Source of the DNA: Oleispira antarctica RB-8
GTDB taxonomy: Bacteria > Pseudomonadota > Gammaproteobacteria > Pseudomonadales > Oceanobacteraceae
Reading direction: 5' to 3'
Assembly: GCA_000967895.1 (NCBI GenBank)
Contig: FO203512.1
Location: 755,582-819,581, forward strand
DNA length: 64,000 nucleotides
Shown here: in pieces, positions 54,553 through 63,543 of the stretch
How the letters are laid out: each line of letters opens with the position of its first letter
Numbering within the stretch: position 1 is the first letter of the stretch
Notes under the pieces: model-generated
The model's database searches: none
Seen by the model: only the letters and a program-made list of their open reading frames with translations
Told to the model about the DNA's origin: nothing
Translations under genes and position numbers: made by a program

Positions 54553-54685
54553 ATTATTATTTATGAGGCATGGTGTTAATTTATAAATTGTTCTTAAATG
54601 CTTAATAGGATGGACGCAGATTGGCCACGAGTTTGAGTAAATGCTAGAGTTAAACACATATCGTTAATTTCTAGCAGGTAAGTCT

Positions 54686-55216
54686 ATGAACAATAACGCT
54701 GCAAATACTATCGAAATAAACAATCATACGGTTGCTGATTTAATGAGCAGCAATGTGTTATGTGTCTATGAAGGTTGGACGATTCAGCGTTTGGCTGAGT
54801 TTTTCTTAAAGAATGAAATCAGTGGCGCGCCAGTCATTGCATCCGATCATGAGCTGGTGGGTGTTGTGAGTGTGTCGGATATATTTCGTTTTGAAAATGC
54901 CGATGATGAAAGCAAAAGTGAAGCATTAAGACGCTGTTATCGAGATAGCACTGGAATTGACATCGCTAGTCGAGAAGATTTAGTCAACTGGAGTAAGAAC
55001 TCTCAAACGAGTTGTACCGTGCATCAAATCATGGCGAAACAAGTGATCAGTGTCGGCATCGACAGTCGATTAAGTGATGTTTCTGCAACTATGATTGAAA
55101 ATGATATTCATCGAGTATTCGTGACTAAAAATGAAAAAATTGTCGGCATTGTTTCCGCATTGGACATTCTACGCAAGTTACCCATGGCGCAGCATAAAAA
55201 ACAGGGACATGCTTAA
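54686..55216 (+). CDS. CBS-domain pair protein
   Basis: A 176-residue stand-alone protein with two CBS domains (about 12-70 and 110-170): VADLMSSNVLCVYEGWTIQRL...GVVSVSDIFRF and VHQIMAKQVISVGIDSRLSDV...GIVSALDILRKL. Such pairs bind adenine nucleotides and act as energy-sensing switches. A linker with charged helices joins them. The partner is unknown. Its 3' end overlaps the convergent azlD by 39 bp. Confidence 0.88.
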   Translation: MNNNAANTIEINNHTVADLMSSNVLCVYEGWTIQRLAEFFLKNEISGAPVIASDHELVGVVSVSDIFRFENADDESKSEALRRCYRDSTGIDIASREDLVNWSKNSQTSCTVHQIMAKQVISVGIDSRLSDVSATMIENDIHRVFVTKNEKIVGIVSALDILRKLPMAQHKKQGHA

Positions 55217-55486
55217 TACCGTTGTGAGTAAGGTATTGCGGGTAGTGATTGCTAAAATTACAGCAACAATCGCGCAGATCAAATAGTTGTTATCAAAGCT
55301 GATATCCAATTTTTTATCATGAATAAAAACGATTGGTGCCAAAATTGCGGTTAATACCGCGGGTGCGGAATAACTCAAAAACTTAAGCGTATTTGAACTT
55401 AGCTTTACGGGTAGACGAGGCTCTAAAAATACATACCGACTAAAAAATACAATAACGGCCATGAGCAATAGGGTTAACGTAATCAT
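55178..55486 (-). CDS. azlD: AzlD-family amino acid exporter subunit
   Basis: A 102-residue protein with four helices, matching AzlD/YgaH by length and by FLEPRLPVKLSSNTLKFLSY and ICAIVAVILAITTRNTLLTTV. ATG 55486 is chosen because AGGAGA lies upstream; the open frame begins at 55525. It overlaps the azlC stop by 3 bp and acts with it as a branched-chain amino acid exporter in relatives. Confidence 0.87.
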   Translation of the reverse strand: MITLTLLLMAVIVFFSRYVFLEPRLPVKLSSNTLKFLSYSAPAVLTAILAPIVFIHDKKLDISFDNNYLICAIVAVILAITTRNTLLTTVLSMSLFFMLRHG

Positions 55487-56211
55487 TCGCCTTCTCCTGT
55501 CGCTTTGGCATACAGGGTTCCGCACGTCATGCCCAATAGTGACGCAATTAAAAGACTTGAGGGAACTTGAAAGAGTTCACATACCACAGAGCAAACTAAG
55601 CTGACCAATACACAAATTAAAATAGATGGACGATTAATTTGGGGAGCTACGATGGCGATGAACGTTGCGGCAATGGCAAAATCTAATCCCCAGCTATCAA
55701 GGTTGGGAATGGTATTACCAATTAGAATCCCTGCCGCTGAAGCAATATTCCATGTTAGATAAAAACTCAAACCGCCGCCAAGTGCATACCAAGGATTTAA
55801 AGGTTTGTTTGCTTGGTCTTTATTGTTAGCAATGATCGCAAATAACTCATCGGTTAATAAAAACCCTAAACTCAGTCGCCACTTAAGCGGTAGGGGACTT
55901 ATCTGTTCTCGCATCGCCATCGAATAAAGTAAGTGCCGCGACGTAATCAAAATAGTCGTAATTAAAATACTGGTAATACCAATCCCTGCTTTAATCATAC
56001 CCACAGCTACAAGCTGAGCAGCCCCTGCAAAAACGATGGCTGACATTGCTTGGCTTTCAAAAGGGTTCAAGCCTGCATCCATAGCAAGTGAGCCAGCCAA
56101 TATTCCCCAAGGAATCACGGCAATGCTCAGCGGCATTACGGCTAAGGCCCCAGCAAACCAAGCTTTCCAATGGGACGAATAGAGTGTTGACGGGGTGTTT
56201 TGCGAAGACAT
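55483..56211 (-). CDS. azlC: AzlC-family amino acid exporter subunit
   Basis: A 242-residue inner-membrane protein. MPLSIAVIPWGILAGSLAMDAGL, MSAIVFAGAAQLVAVGM and TILITSRHLLYSMAMREQ are the AzlC/YgaZ blocks. ATG 56211 gives the usual family length; ATG 56265 would add 18 residues. Neither has a strong ribosome binding site. It is upstream of and coupled to azlD. Confidence 0.87.
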   Translation of the reverse strand: MSSQNTPSTLYSSHWKAWFAGALAVMPLSIAVIPWGILAGSLAMDAGLNPFESQAMSAIVFAGAAQLVAVGMIKAGIGITSILITTILITSRHLLYSMAMREQISPLPLKWRLSLGFLLTDELFAIIANNKDQANKPLNPWYALGGGLSFYLTWNIASAAGILIGNTIPNLDSWGLDFAIAATFIAIVAPQINRPSILICVLVSLVCSVVCELFQVPSSLLIASLLGMTCGTLYAKATGEGE

Positions 56212-56395
56212 GAAAATATAAATTTCTGATGAGAATTTATATTCATCATAACTGAAACCACTCATTATAGGCAGTACAGTGACGGTCTATTTTAGGAATA
56301 CAGTAAGCACTTCTGAAATATTGAAAATAAATTTAACATCTAGATTAGATTAGTTTTATTCGGCTTTATCAATATTCATAACATTAATTGATCCA

Positions 56396-57088
56396 TTAAT
56401 GATTCTGCGATGAAAGCCATTTGATCCACATGTCGTGGGCTAAGCTTTGCAATCGTGGCGCATAAGTTGCGGTATCGTGACGAATTGTTTTAACCGACTC
56501 TGTGTCTAAGCTCGAAATTTCACAAGCATGGCCGACTAACCATTCTTCGATTCGGTGTGGCTGCACTTCAATATGAAACTGCAACGCTAATACATTTTCG
56601 CCGTAAGTGAATCCTTGGTTGGGATAAAGATCCGATGAAAATATTCTTGCAGCACCTTTCGGTAAATCAAACGTATCCCCATGCCAATGTAATACACTTT
56701 GTTGATTCAGAATAGAAAACTGATTATTTTCAGTTGCGGTGATGGTTTTCCAGCCAATCTCTTTTACGCCGCCAGGATAAACTTTTGCACCTAAGGCCGA
56801 TGCAATTAATTGCGCACCGAGACAGATGCCAATTAAAGGTTGTTTGTTTTCAATACGGCTTTGAATGATGCGTTTTTCTTGTGCAAGAAACGGATATAAT
56901 GTTTCTTCATAAACCCCAATAGGGCCGCCTAGTACAATTAATAAATCGCAAAAGGTTGTTTCTACAATATCAAGATGCTCGGGATTAACAGCATCAAAAT
57001 ATTCAACAGAGTAGCCTGCTTCTAATAATGCCGGCTGCAGGTTGCCGAGGTCTTCAAAATGGAGGTGCTGGATGACAAATGCTTTCAT
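56396..57088 (-). CDS. Class I glutamine amidotransferase-like protein
   Basis: A 230-residue stand-alone GATase1. The nucleophile Cys is in LIGICLGAQLIAS and the His/Glu pair in ALQFHIEVQ. LIVLGGPIGVYEE is the oxyanion block. It resembles the GMP-synthase-like GATase family (YfeJ/GuaA-like) with no synthetase partner. It is co-directional with a PPOX gene and a broken aminotransferase gene. Confidence 0.85.
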   Translation of the reverse strand: MKAFVIQHLHFEDLGNLQPALLEAGYSVEYFDAVNPEHLDIVETTFCDLLIVLGGPIGVYEETLYPFLAQEKRIIQSRIENKQPLIGICLGAQLIASALGAKVYPGGVKEIGWKTITATENNQFSILNQQSVLHWHGDTFDLPKGAARIFSSDLYPNQGFTYGENVLALQFHIEVQPHRIEEWLVGHACEISSLDTESVKTIRHDTATYAPRLQSLAHDMWIKWLSSQNH

Positions 57089-57157
57089 GTTATTTCCTCA
57101 ACAATAAAATAAACGTTTAACTAATACACACTTTTAAGCCAATACAGGTGGTTGGCT

Positions 57158-57778
57158 CTAATACAGACGGTTCACTAAAGAGTCGTCTAAATGGCGCTGT
57201 AATTCTGTTACGTCTTCGTTCGCTCCTGAATGGGCAATCACCATTTCTGCCATCGACGGTACATCGTTATGTGGCTGGTCGCCGGTATTCCATAAATTCG
57301 ATCTGATCAGGCTCTTTCCACAATGGCCCATGACATGGTCGACTTGTAGAATAATTGCAAATTTAGGCTTTATTCCTTTGATGGCCATCGATTCGCAAAG
57401 CCAATCATCTTGTGCAAGAAAAGCACGGCCTGAAACTCGTAAAGTCATGTTGATGTTAGGTATAAAAAATAATAAACCCGCGCGGGCATCACGTAGAATA
57501 TTTTGACAGCTATCAATGCGGTTATTACCACGACGTTCTGGAATAGCGAGAGTATGTTGATCTAATATTTTCACAAATCCGGCAGGGTCGCCTTTCGGAG
57601 AAATATCGAAGCCATCATCTGATCCTGTTGATAATAAAACAAAGGGTGATCTCTTAATAAAACGCTGTGCGGTATCATCAAGATAATTAATCGACTTATT
57701 ATCCACAATCTCTCGTGGTGGAGGAATGATTTTTCTTAGCTCATCTAAAGAAGTTATTTTGTCTAAAATTGGCTGCAT
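57158..57778 (-). CDS. Pyridoxamine 5'-phosphate oxidase-family protein
   Basis: A 206-residue flavin split-barrel protein of the larger PPOX subgroup (MSMEG_1061-like by length). RFIKRSPFVLLSTGSDDGFDISPKGDPAGFVK and TLAIPERRGNNRIDSCQNIL are the usual FMN-contact regions. It is not PdxH. The downstream neighbour (GATase-like) and upstream neighbours (aminotransferase remnant, MocR regulator) hint at a PLP- or amino-group-related function, which is inference. Confidence 0.83.
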   Translation of the reverse strand: MQPILDKITSLDELRKIIPPPREIVDNKSINYLDDTAQRFIKRSPFVLLSTGSDDGFDISPKGDPAGFVKILDQHTLAIPERRGNNRIDSCQNILRDARAGLLFFIPNINMTLRVSGRAFLAQDDWLCESMAIKGIKPKFAIILQVDHVMGHCGKSLIRSNLWNTGDQPHNDVPSMAEMVIAHSGANEDVTELQRHLDDSLVNRLY

Positions 57779-57782
57779 AGTA

Positions 57783-58737
57783 TTATTGACCTTCTCTTGA
57801 TAAATAATCGATAATTGATTTTTTAAGCTTACTTACCAATAATTCTGTTTCTTCAGCGCTCATAATTAATGCCGGTAAAAGTAGAGCCATGACTGCCAGG
57901 AGTGAATAAACTTGCTGCTTTGCCAGAGGCTAAACAGGCGCCAATAGGAAAACCATTACCTAACGCTTTTGCTAACGTAATAATGTCGGGTTTAAGGTTG
58001 AAATTCTGATAGGAAAACCATGAGCCTGTGCGGCCAATACCCGATTGAATTTCGTCTAACATCAGTAACCAATCATTATCAGAGCACATTGTACTTAGCT
58101 TATTTAAGTACTCAGGGCTTGCGATTCTCACGCCACTTTCACCTTGAATCGGCTCTATTAAAACAGCGACGATATCTTTTTTATTTTCCCCTAAGTTATC
58201 TAAAGCATTCATGTCGTTAAATGGTAATTCTAAAAATCCCTCCACCAAAGGCCCAAAACCATGACGGGCATTAGGGCTGTCGGTTGCGCTTAACATCGCC
58301 AACGTGCGGCCGTGAAATGCTCCCGACATAACTATGACTAAAGGATTTTTTATGCCTTTTTTATGTCCGTGCAAGCGAGCAAGTTTCAATGCAGTTTCAT
58401 TTGCTTCAGCGCCGGAGTTACAGAAAAAAGCGTTGTCCATATTGGCAAGATGGCAAAGTTTTTCACCCAATAGTTGTTGCTCTTGAATGTGCACGGTATT
58501 AGAAACATGCCATAACTTATTGGTTTGCTCGACAAGTGCGGCATTAATCGCAGCGTGAGTATGGCCTAAATTCGTGACGGCAATACCACTGATGGCATCA
58601 AGGTAATCAATACCATCATCACTGGTTAACCAACAGCCTTTACCTTTAGAAAAATAAATAGGCTGCGGGGTATAGGTCCCCATTAAATAAGCATCGTCAG
58701 TTTTATAAGTATCTGCAGCAATAGGGTTTAGCATCAT
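57783..58737 (-). pseudogene. Class III aminotransferase with internal deletion
   Basis: The first 289 residues are a normal acetylornithine/4-aminobutyrate-type aminotransferase: FCNSGAEANETALKLAR, AFHGRTLAML, LIEPIQGESGV, LLMLDEIQSGIGRTGSW and the PLP lysine in ITLAKALGNGFPIG. At GSHGSTF the frame turns into five junk codons and a stop at 57853. In a second frame the DNA goes on to encode LLLPALIMSAEETELLVSKL and stops at 57783, which is a good C-terminus for the same family. About 100 residues are missing between. A TCTACTTTT repeat is the likely deletion joint. Confidence 0.85.
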
Positions 58738-58971
58738 GGCAATTCCACAGGTTTAAAATCTGGAATGCTAGAAAGAACCTTAATGCCTTCACGACTTACT
58801 TCTAATATGCGTTTTTCATCTTCGGCAACGAGTACTTGAGAGCGGTAGCCTTCACTTGCAGGGAAGCGTTCTAAAATATCACGCAGTGCGGCTTTAGGAT
58901 TCTGCAGCTGTACAATTTCAACGTTACAGAGTGCTTTCTCGTGTTGAGATATTTGGATTTGATATTTCATT
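58734..58971 (-). CDS. Small hypothetical protein
   Basis: A 78-residue protein starting MKYQIQISQHEKALCNVEIV, with RDILERFPASEGYRSQVLVA in the middle. No family recognised. Longer starts (to 59159) would run into the divergent MocR gene and are less likely. It overlaps the aminotransferase start by 4 bp, so the two were once coupled. Confidence 0.6.
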
Positions 58972-59037
58972 GGCTTAGCGACCTCGATCGCCCTCCATTG
59001 TTTGCATTGAAATGCAGTAATAAAAGCTTGATAATTA

Positions 59038-59049
59038 TGTACTAGTACA
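59038..59049. promoter_or_regulatory. Palindromic site upstream of the MocR gene
   Basis: TGTACTAGTACA is a perfect 12-bp palindrome ending 13 bp before the MocR start. A GntR-type regulator would be expected to bind such a site, controlling itself and the divergent small gene/aminotransferase genes. Confidence 0.5.
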
Positions 59050-59062
59050 ATACTATCTTTGT

Positions 59063-60373
59063 ATGAATACATTATATCCTCCAATATCCAGTGCTGTCGA
59101 GATCGCCAATTATTTTTCTTCATTGATACGTAATGAAGACATGCAGCCAGGCGACTCATTACCTTCAGTTCGCCAGCTTGCGGGCGACCTTGGTATTAAC
59201 CCCAATACGGTCGCCAGTGCTTACGCAAAATTGCGTGATGCAGGACTGATTACAACGGGCGGAAGGCGCGGCAGCCGTGTGGCTGAGCGACAAACAACGT
59301 TTGATATTGGCTCGGGCGCTATTGATGGTTTATTTGATTTATCACAAGGCAATATGGATCCAGACTTGATCCCTAGCTTGTCGCTGTTAAGTGGTTTCAA
59401 AAACAAAAATATCTCTGGATATGACATAAATATAAATTCTCCAGAGTTACTTAACACAGCCAGTTATTGGTTTTTAGAGCAAAAAATACCTGAATTAGAG
59501 ATTGGAGTTTTCTCGGGTGCTTTAGATGCAATGGAAAGAGCACTGCGAGCGAGAACATTACCGGGGGATCGAGTTTGGGTAGAAGATCCTTGTTGGCCGC
59601 CACTTTTGAAGTTATTGAACTATCTGCATTTAAAAGCAGTGCCACTGTCGATGGACAGCGAAGGTTGCACACTACCAGCGAATGATGGAAAAGTGTGCAG
59701 TGCGGTCATTCTTACCCCTCGGGCTCAAAATCCAACAGGTATTTCTTTAACGCCAGCGAGAGCAAGTGAGTGGACCGGTTTCTTTAAAGATCATCCTGAT
59801 TGCCTGCTAATTATTGATGATTTCTGGGGGCCATTAACTGACAAGTCTTTTCCTATTATTGAGAATCCTCAAGCTCAGCTTTATATCTTATCGTTAAGCA
59901 AGTTTCTGGGCCCAGATTTGAGAATTTCAATTGTGAATGGCAGTTCGCAAGTGGTTGCAGAAATGCAAAGACAACAACTCATAGGGCCGCGTTGGGTGAG
60001 CCACATATTGCAAGATGCCGCCGCGTCTTTATGGAAAATAGCCGTAACTAAAAACTTATTAGATATCGCGACCGAAAGCTATCAACTAAGGCGCAAGCAG
60101 TTATTAAATGCGTTACCGCAGGACATTACATCAGATCTACTTCTTGGGGATGGTATTCATTTATGGATTCCTGTTTTATCAGAAACAGCGGTCGTTCAGC
60201 ACATGGCGGCAAAAGGATGGGCCATACAAGAAGGCAGTCCTTTTAGGCTTAATAGCCCATCAGCAGTACGTATAAGCCTTGGTAACGTAAAAGAAAATAC
60301 TATAAACCAGCTAGCAAGTGACTTGATTGAATCATTAAAAACATCAGAGGCAGGGGAAAGAAGAATCAATTGA
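59063..60373 (+). CDS. MocR-type GntR/aminotransferase regulator
   Basis: A 436-residue fusion: a GntR winged helix (about 5-72; SLPSVRQLAGDLGINPNTVASAY) joined by a linker to a fold-I aminotransferase domain. The PLP lysine is in LSLSKFLGPDLR, and TPRAQNPTGISL is the class I block. Relatives such as PdxR and PtsJ sense PLP-type ligands. It is divergent from the genes above, including a PPOX and an aminotransferase gene, which suggests those as targets. Confidence 0.9.
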   Translation: MNTLYPPISSAVEIANYFSSLIRNEDMQPGDSLPSVRQLAGDLGINPNTVASAYAKLRDAGLITTGGRRGSRVAERQTTFDIGSGAIDGLFDLSQGNMDPDLIPSLSLLSGFKNKNISGYDININSPELLNTASYWFLEQKIPELEIGVFSGALDAMERALRARTLPGDRVWVEDPCWPPLLKLLNYLHLKAVPLSMDSEGCTLPANDGKVCSAVILTPRAQNPTGISLTPARASEWTGFFKDHPDCLLIIDDFWGPLTDKSFPIIENPQAQLYILSLSKFLGPDLRISIVNGSSQVVAEMQRQQLIGPRWVSHILQDAAASLWKIAVTKNLLDIATESYQLRRKQLLNALPQDITSDLLLGDGIHLWIPVLSETAVVQHMAAKGWAIQEGSPFRLNSPSAVRISLGNVKENTINQLASDLIESLKTSEAGERRIN

Positions 60374-60448
60374 TAAATCTAAAGTTGTAGAGTAGTTCGC
60401 AATTCAGCGGTTCTTCCTATTTCTAATATTGATAAATGAGTTAATATC

Positions 60449-60919
60449 ATGATTCTGAATATGGAAATAAAGAGAACTTGCGCTATGGACCCGAACTTTA
60501 AAGTTGTTATTGGTGTACAAACAGGAATGCTGTTGGGTGGCATTGCAGTTTGGTTTGGCACTTTTTCAAACTCCAGCAATTTTTCAGTCGAAAAATCAGA
60601 AAACATTCAAAAGCAAATATCCAATCTTGTTCGCCATGCAAATATGCCAATAGCGATAGAAAACTTCAACTGCGACTCTATTATTCAAGCAGGAATGAAA
60701 CAGACGGTTGGTAATGTAGTGGCATCGATGATGAGTTCTAATTTAACAACGATTAGAAACCGCCAGAGTTTTGATTGTATTGAAAATACTTGCTCGTTAT
60801 CGATTAGTGATTGTAAACCTTGGCAAGCGAGCGAGTGTAGTCAGCGTTTTTTAACCTATGAAATCGATAAGCAACAAAATGTGAAACACTCCACGTTCAG
60901 TTGTATTGATGTGCCTTAG
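60449..60919 (+). CDS. Hypothetical protein with one membrane helix
   Basis: A 156-residue protein: one hydrophobic helix (about 18-38, VVIGVQTGMLLGGIAVWFG) and a Cys-containing exported-looking domain (NFNCDS, FDCIENTCSLSISDCKPW, SECSQRF, FSCIDV), probably disulphide-bonded in the periplasm. Three ATGs (60449, 60461, 60485) are possible starts. No family recognised. Its end overlaps the convergent cysC by 4 bp. Confidence 0.6.
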   Translation: MILNMEIKRTCAMDPNFKVVIGVQTGMLLGGIAVWFGTFSNSSNFSVEKSENIQKQISNLVRHANMPIAIENFNCDSIIQAGMKQTVGNVVASMMSSNLTTIRNRQSFDCIENTCSLSISDCKPWQASECSQRFLTYEIDKQQNVKHSTFSCIDVP

Positions 60920-61452
60920 CGTTTTTCCAAATAGTTAATGATGAGCTTAGCGGATTCTTTAACAGTAAGATTGTTATTACTCTTAATACAAACTTCAGGC
61001 TGCAAAGGTTTTTCATAAGGCGAATCGATCCCCGTAAACTCTTTAACTTCACCGGCTCGCGCTTTTTTATACAATCCTTTTACATCTCTTTCTTCACATA
61101 GCTCGAGTGGCGTATCAACAAAGACCTCTATAAACTGGCCTTTTTGAAATAGAGCGCGCACTTTATCGCGACTGTCTCGAAACGGAGAGATAAAAGCGCA
61201 CACTACAATAAAATCCGTTTGAACCATTTGATGTGCTACTTGGCCAATACGACGAATATTCTCTTCTCTATCTTCCTTGCTAAACGATAAGTCCTTACAT
61301 AAGCCATTGCGCACGACATCGCCATCTAAGCTCGAGGTTTTTAAGCCTAGCAGTTCTAGTTGCTGTGCGACTTCATCGGCTAGACTGGACTTTCCAGCAC
61401 CGCTATAACCGGTAAACCAGATAACACAGGGTATTTGTTTAATACTATTTAT
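60916..61452 (-). CDS. cysC: Adenylylsulfate (APS) kinase without a canonical start
   Basis: The frame encodes a complete-looking APS kinase: P-loop GYSGAGKSSLA, LDGDVVRNGLCKDLSFSKED, ENIRRIGQVAHQM, FISPFRDSRD, EVFVDTPLELCEERD, GLYKKARAGEVKEFTGIDSPYE. It phosphorylates APS to PAPS. In-frame stop TAG at 61462-61464 bounds it, and between there and the P-loop there is no ATG, GTG or TTG. AGGAG lies 6 nt before ATA (61452) and 15 nt before ATT (61443). GTG at 61314 would remove the P-loop. It may use a rare start codon, be a domain remnant, or reflect a sequence error. No cysDN neighbour. Confidence 0.8.
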   Translation of the reverse strand: MNSIKQIPCVIWFTGYSGAGKSSLADEVAQQLELLGLKTSSLDGDVVRNGLCKDLSFSKEDREENIRRIGQVAHQMVQTDFIVVCAFISPFRDSRDKVRALFQKGQFIEVFVDTPLELCEERDVKGLYKKARAGEVKEFTGIDSPYEKPLQPEVCIKSNNNLTVKESAKLIINYLEKR

Positions 61453-61563
61453 ACCTAGCTCCTAGGGCAGCTATCGAGTGCCACGTGAGATCTCGTGTAT
61501 AGTTGTTAAATTCGCACTGGATAGTATTATCCCATACCTTAAAAGTACAGTAGGGCAGAACTC

Positions 61564-62253
61564 TTGAAATTAGCACTAGACCACTTTTTTATTCTGGTTG
61601 AACCAGAAGCCAAAGTTGCGAACCTGCTGGCTGAGCTCGGATTGGAAGAGAGTTTTAGTCGCGATCATCCAGGACAAGGCACTTCAAATCGATGTTTTAG
61701 TTTTTCTAATAGTAAACTTGAATTGTTATGGCTACACAACGAAGAAGAAGCCAATAATGGCCCCGCGAAGGGTTTACAATTTCCGCAGCGATCAACTAAT
61801 AAAAAGGCGTCTCCTTTTGGACTTATCCTTAAACGAGCTGGGACTGTTATCGATAATAAAAAAGAGAGCAGTAAAAAAGAGAGTAGTGAGTTAACAATAC
61901 CTTTTAATGGCTGGTGTTATCAGCCAGATTATTTCCCCGCGCCAATGGCATTTCATGTGGGAAATAATTCTGAGAACTTGATCGAACCTTTATGTATTTA
62001 TGTTCCCTTTATGGAACCGGTCAAAAGAGAAGTTGATTTATCCAGTGAAAAAGGAACGTTCAAATCTATTAGTCATGTGCATATCCATGTACCAGCCGAC
62101 TCATTATCGCCAGAGCTGCTAATCACTAGCCAATCAGAAGGTTTGTCGGTTGAGTGTGGAGCAGAGCATTTAATGGAGGCTACTTTTGACCAAAAAACCA
62201 GTGGTTTAAGCAAAGACCTGAGACCTGATATTCCACTTATTTTACATTGGTAA
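61564..62253 (+). CDS. Glyoxalase-like (VOC fold) protein
   Basis: A 229-residue protein with LALDHFFILVEPEAKVANLL at the start (VOC metal His in DHFF) and a Glyoxalase-like domain pattern (CFSFSNSKLELLWLHNEEE). TTG start with AGGGCAG upstream. The second half has ISHVHIHVPADSLSPELL with a second HxH. Function unknown. Confidence 0.72.
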   Translation: MKLALDHFFILVEPEAKVANLLAELGLEESFSRDHPGQGTSNRCFSFSNSKLELLWLHNEEEANNGPAKGLQFPQRSTNKKASPFGLILKRAGTVIDNKKESSKKESSELTIPFNGWCYQPDYFPAPMAFHVGNNSENLIEPLCIYVPFMEPVKREVDLSSEKGTFKSISHVHIHVPADSLSPELLITSQSEGLSVECGAEHLMEATFDQKTSGLSKDLRPDIPLILHW

Positions 62254-62261
62254 TCTGAAAC

Positions 62262-62297
62262 AAAAGCGGCAGCCTTTTTAAGTTGGCTGCCGTTCTT
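62262..62297 (+). terminator. Terminator-like hairpin
   Basis: CGGCAGCC (62267-62274) pairs with GGCTGCCG (62285-62292), preceded by AAAA and followed by TTCTTT. Likely shared by the convergent glyoxalase-like gene and the old yellow enzyme gene, though the T-run is interrupted. Confidence 0.6.
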
Positions 62298-62328
62298 TGT
62301 TACCTTATCTTAGTGCTTAATCACAGAC

Positions 62329-63381
62329 TTAAATAAGCTCACCCAACATCTCATTATTGTATTCTACTAAGTTCTTTTCCTGCTTTACCTTTTCTACATA
62401 ATCAGGGTTAGCAATAAAAGGACGACCAATCGCAATAAGATCAGCATCCCCCTTTTCAATGGCCGTCGCGCCTGTTTCGGCACTGTATCCTCCTGAAGCG
62501 ATTACCGTACCGCGATAATGCTTACGAATATATTGAGTCACAGTGCCCCCTAGGTGCTCGTAAGGCGTATCGGAAAACATGCCAGTATGCACATACGCTA
62601 AACCGTATTGATTCAGCAAAGGCAACAAATAATCAAAAACCTCTTTGTCGCGTTCATCATGCTCTAAATTAATATAAGCCTGCGGAGAAAGGCGAAGACC
62701 AATTTTACCTTCTGGAATAACTGCTTTTATCTGATCGATTATTTCCAACAAAAACCGAGCCATGTTTTCTACCGTGCCACCGTACTCATCTTCACGGCGG
62801 TTGGTATCCCAATGCAGAAACTCATCAATCAGATAGCTATTCGCGCCATGAATTTCTATGCCATCAAATCCTGCTTCAATAGCATTTTTAGCCGCAATAG
62901 CGAACTGGTTTTGTACTCGCTTTATTTCATCGACAGTAATCACCCGAGGTGTCTCGTATTCTAAATTTTCAGTACGAGGCACATGGCCATGACCAACAAT
63001 TGGAACCGCTGAAGGCGCCATAGGCAATTCGCCATTATGGTAAATAGAGTGTGAAACACGACCCGTGTGCCAAATTTGCGCAAAAATCTTACCGCCATTT
63101 TGATGCACTCGTTGGGTTACATTCTTCCAGCCATCAATCTGAGCTTGCGTATACAAACCAGGAGTATTGGGGTAGCCCTGGCCATCCTGCGAGATGAGGG
63201 TCGCTTCACTAATGATCAAGCCTGCATCAGCGCGTCGGCCATAGTATGCTGCCATTGCTTCGGTCGGTACCAAATCATCATCCGCCATTGAGCGGGTTAA
63301 CGGCGCCATAACAATACGGTTTTTTAGGGTTAAATTGGCCCCAAGATCAACAGAGTGAAATAAAGTATTAAGGTAGCTCAT
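62329..63381 (-). CDS. Old yellow enzyme-family alkene reductase (NemA-like)
   Basis: A 350-residue FMN TIM-barrel ene-reductase. NRIVMAPLTRSMADDDLVPT, QIWHTGRVSH, GFDGIEIHGANSYLIDEFL and LIAIGRPFIANPDYVEKV are all typical of NemA/OYE class enzymes that reduce activated alkenes and nitro compounds with NAD(P)H. It is divergent from a LysR gene that probably controls it. Confidence 0.94.
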   Translation of the reverse strand: MSYLNTLFHSVDLGANLTLKNRIVMAPLTRSMADDDLVPTEAMAAYYGRRADAGLIISEATLISQDGQGYPNTPGLYTQAQIDGWKNVTQRVHQNGGKIFAQIWHTGRVSHSIYHNGELPMAPSAVPIVGHGHVPRTENLEYETPRVITVDEIKRVQNQFAIAAKNAIEAGFDGIEIHGANSYLIDEFLHWDTNRREDEYGGTVENMARFLLEIIDQIKAVIPEGKIGLRLSPQAYINLEHDERDKEVFDYLLPLLNQYGLAYVHTGMFSDTPYEHLGGTVTQYIRKHYRGTVIASGGYSAETGATAIEKGDADLIAIGRPFIANPDYVEKVKQEKNLVEYNNEMLGELI

Positions 63382-63543
63382 GCTGTGCTCCGTGAACGGT
63401 TAGTTCGTTTATTAGGTTAAAAGAGTAAGTTCATTACGTTAGATTATCTGTTTCTAATATTTGTACTAGATAGCTAAAAGCAGTTTCTTTGTTCTCTTTT
63501 GGTGTACAGTTAAAGAAAGCTAGAAAGTAGGTAGATAAATAAA

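Noticed and set aside
58972-59159. Longer N-terminus for the small gene before the aminotransferase
   Set aside because: It would overlap the divergent MocR gene start and its operator palindrome.
60916-61314. APS kinase starting at GTG 61314
   Set aside because: This start removes the P-loop, while the same frame continues upstream with a perfect GYSGAGKSS motif.
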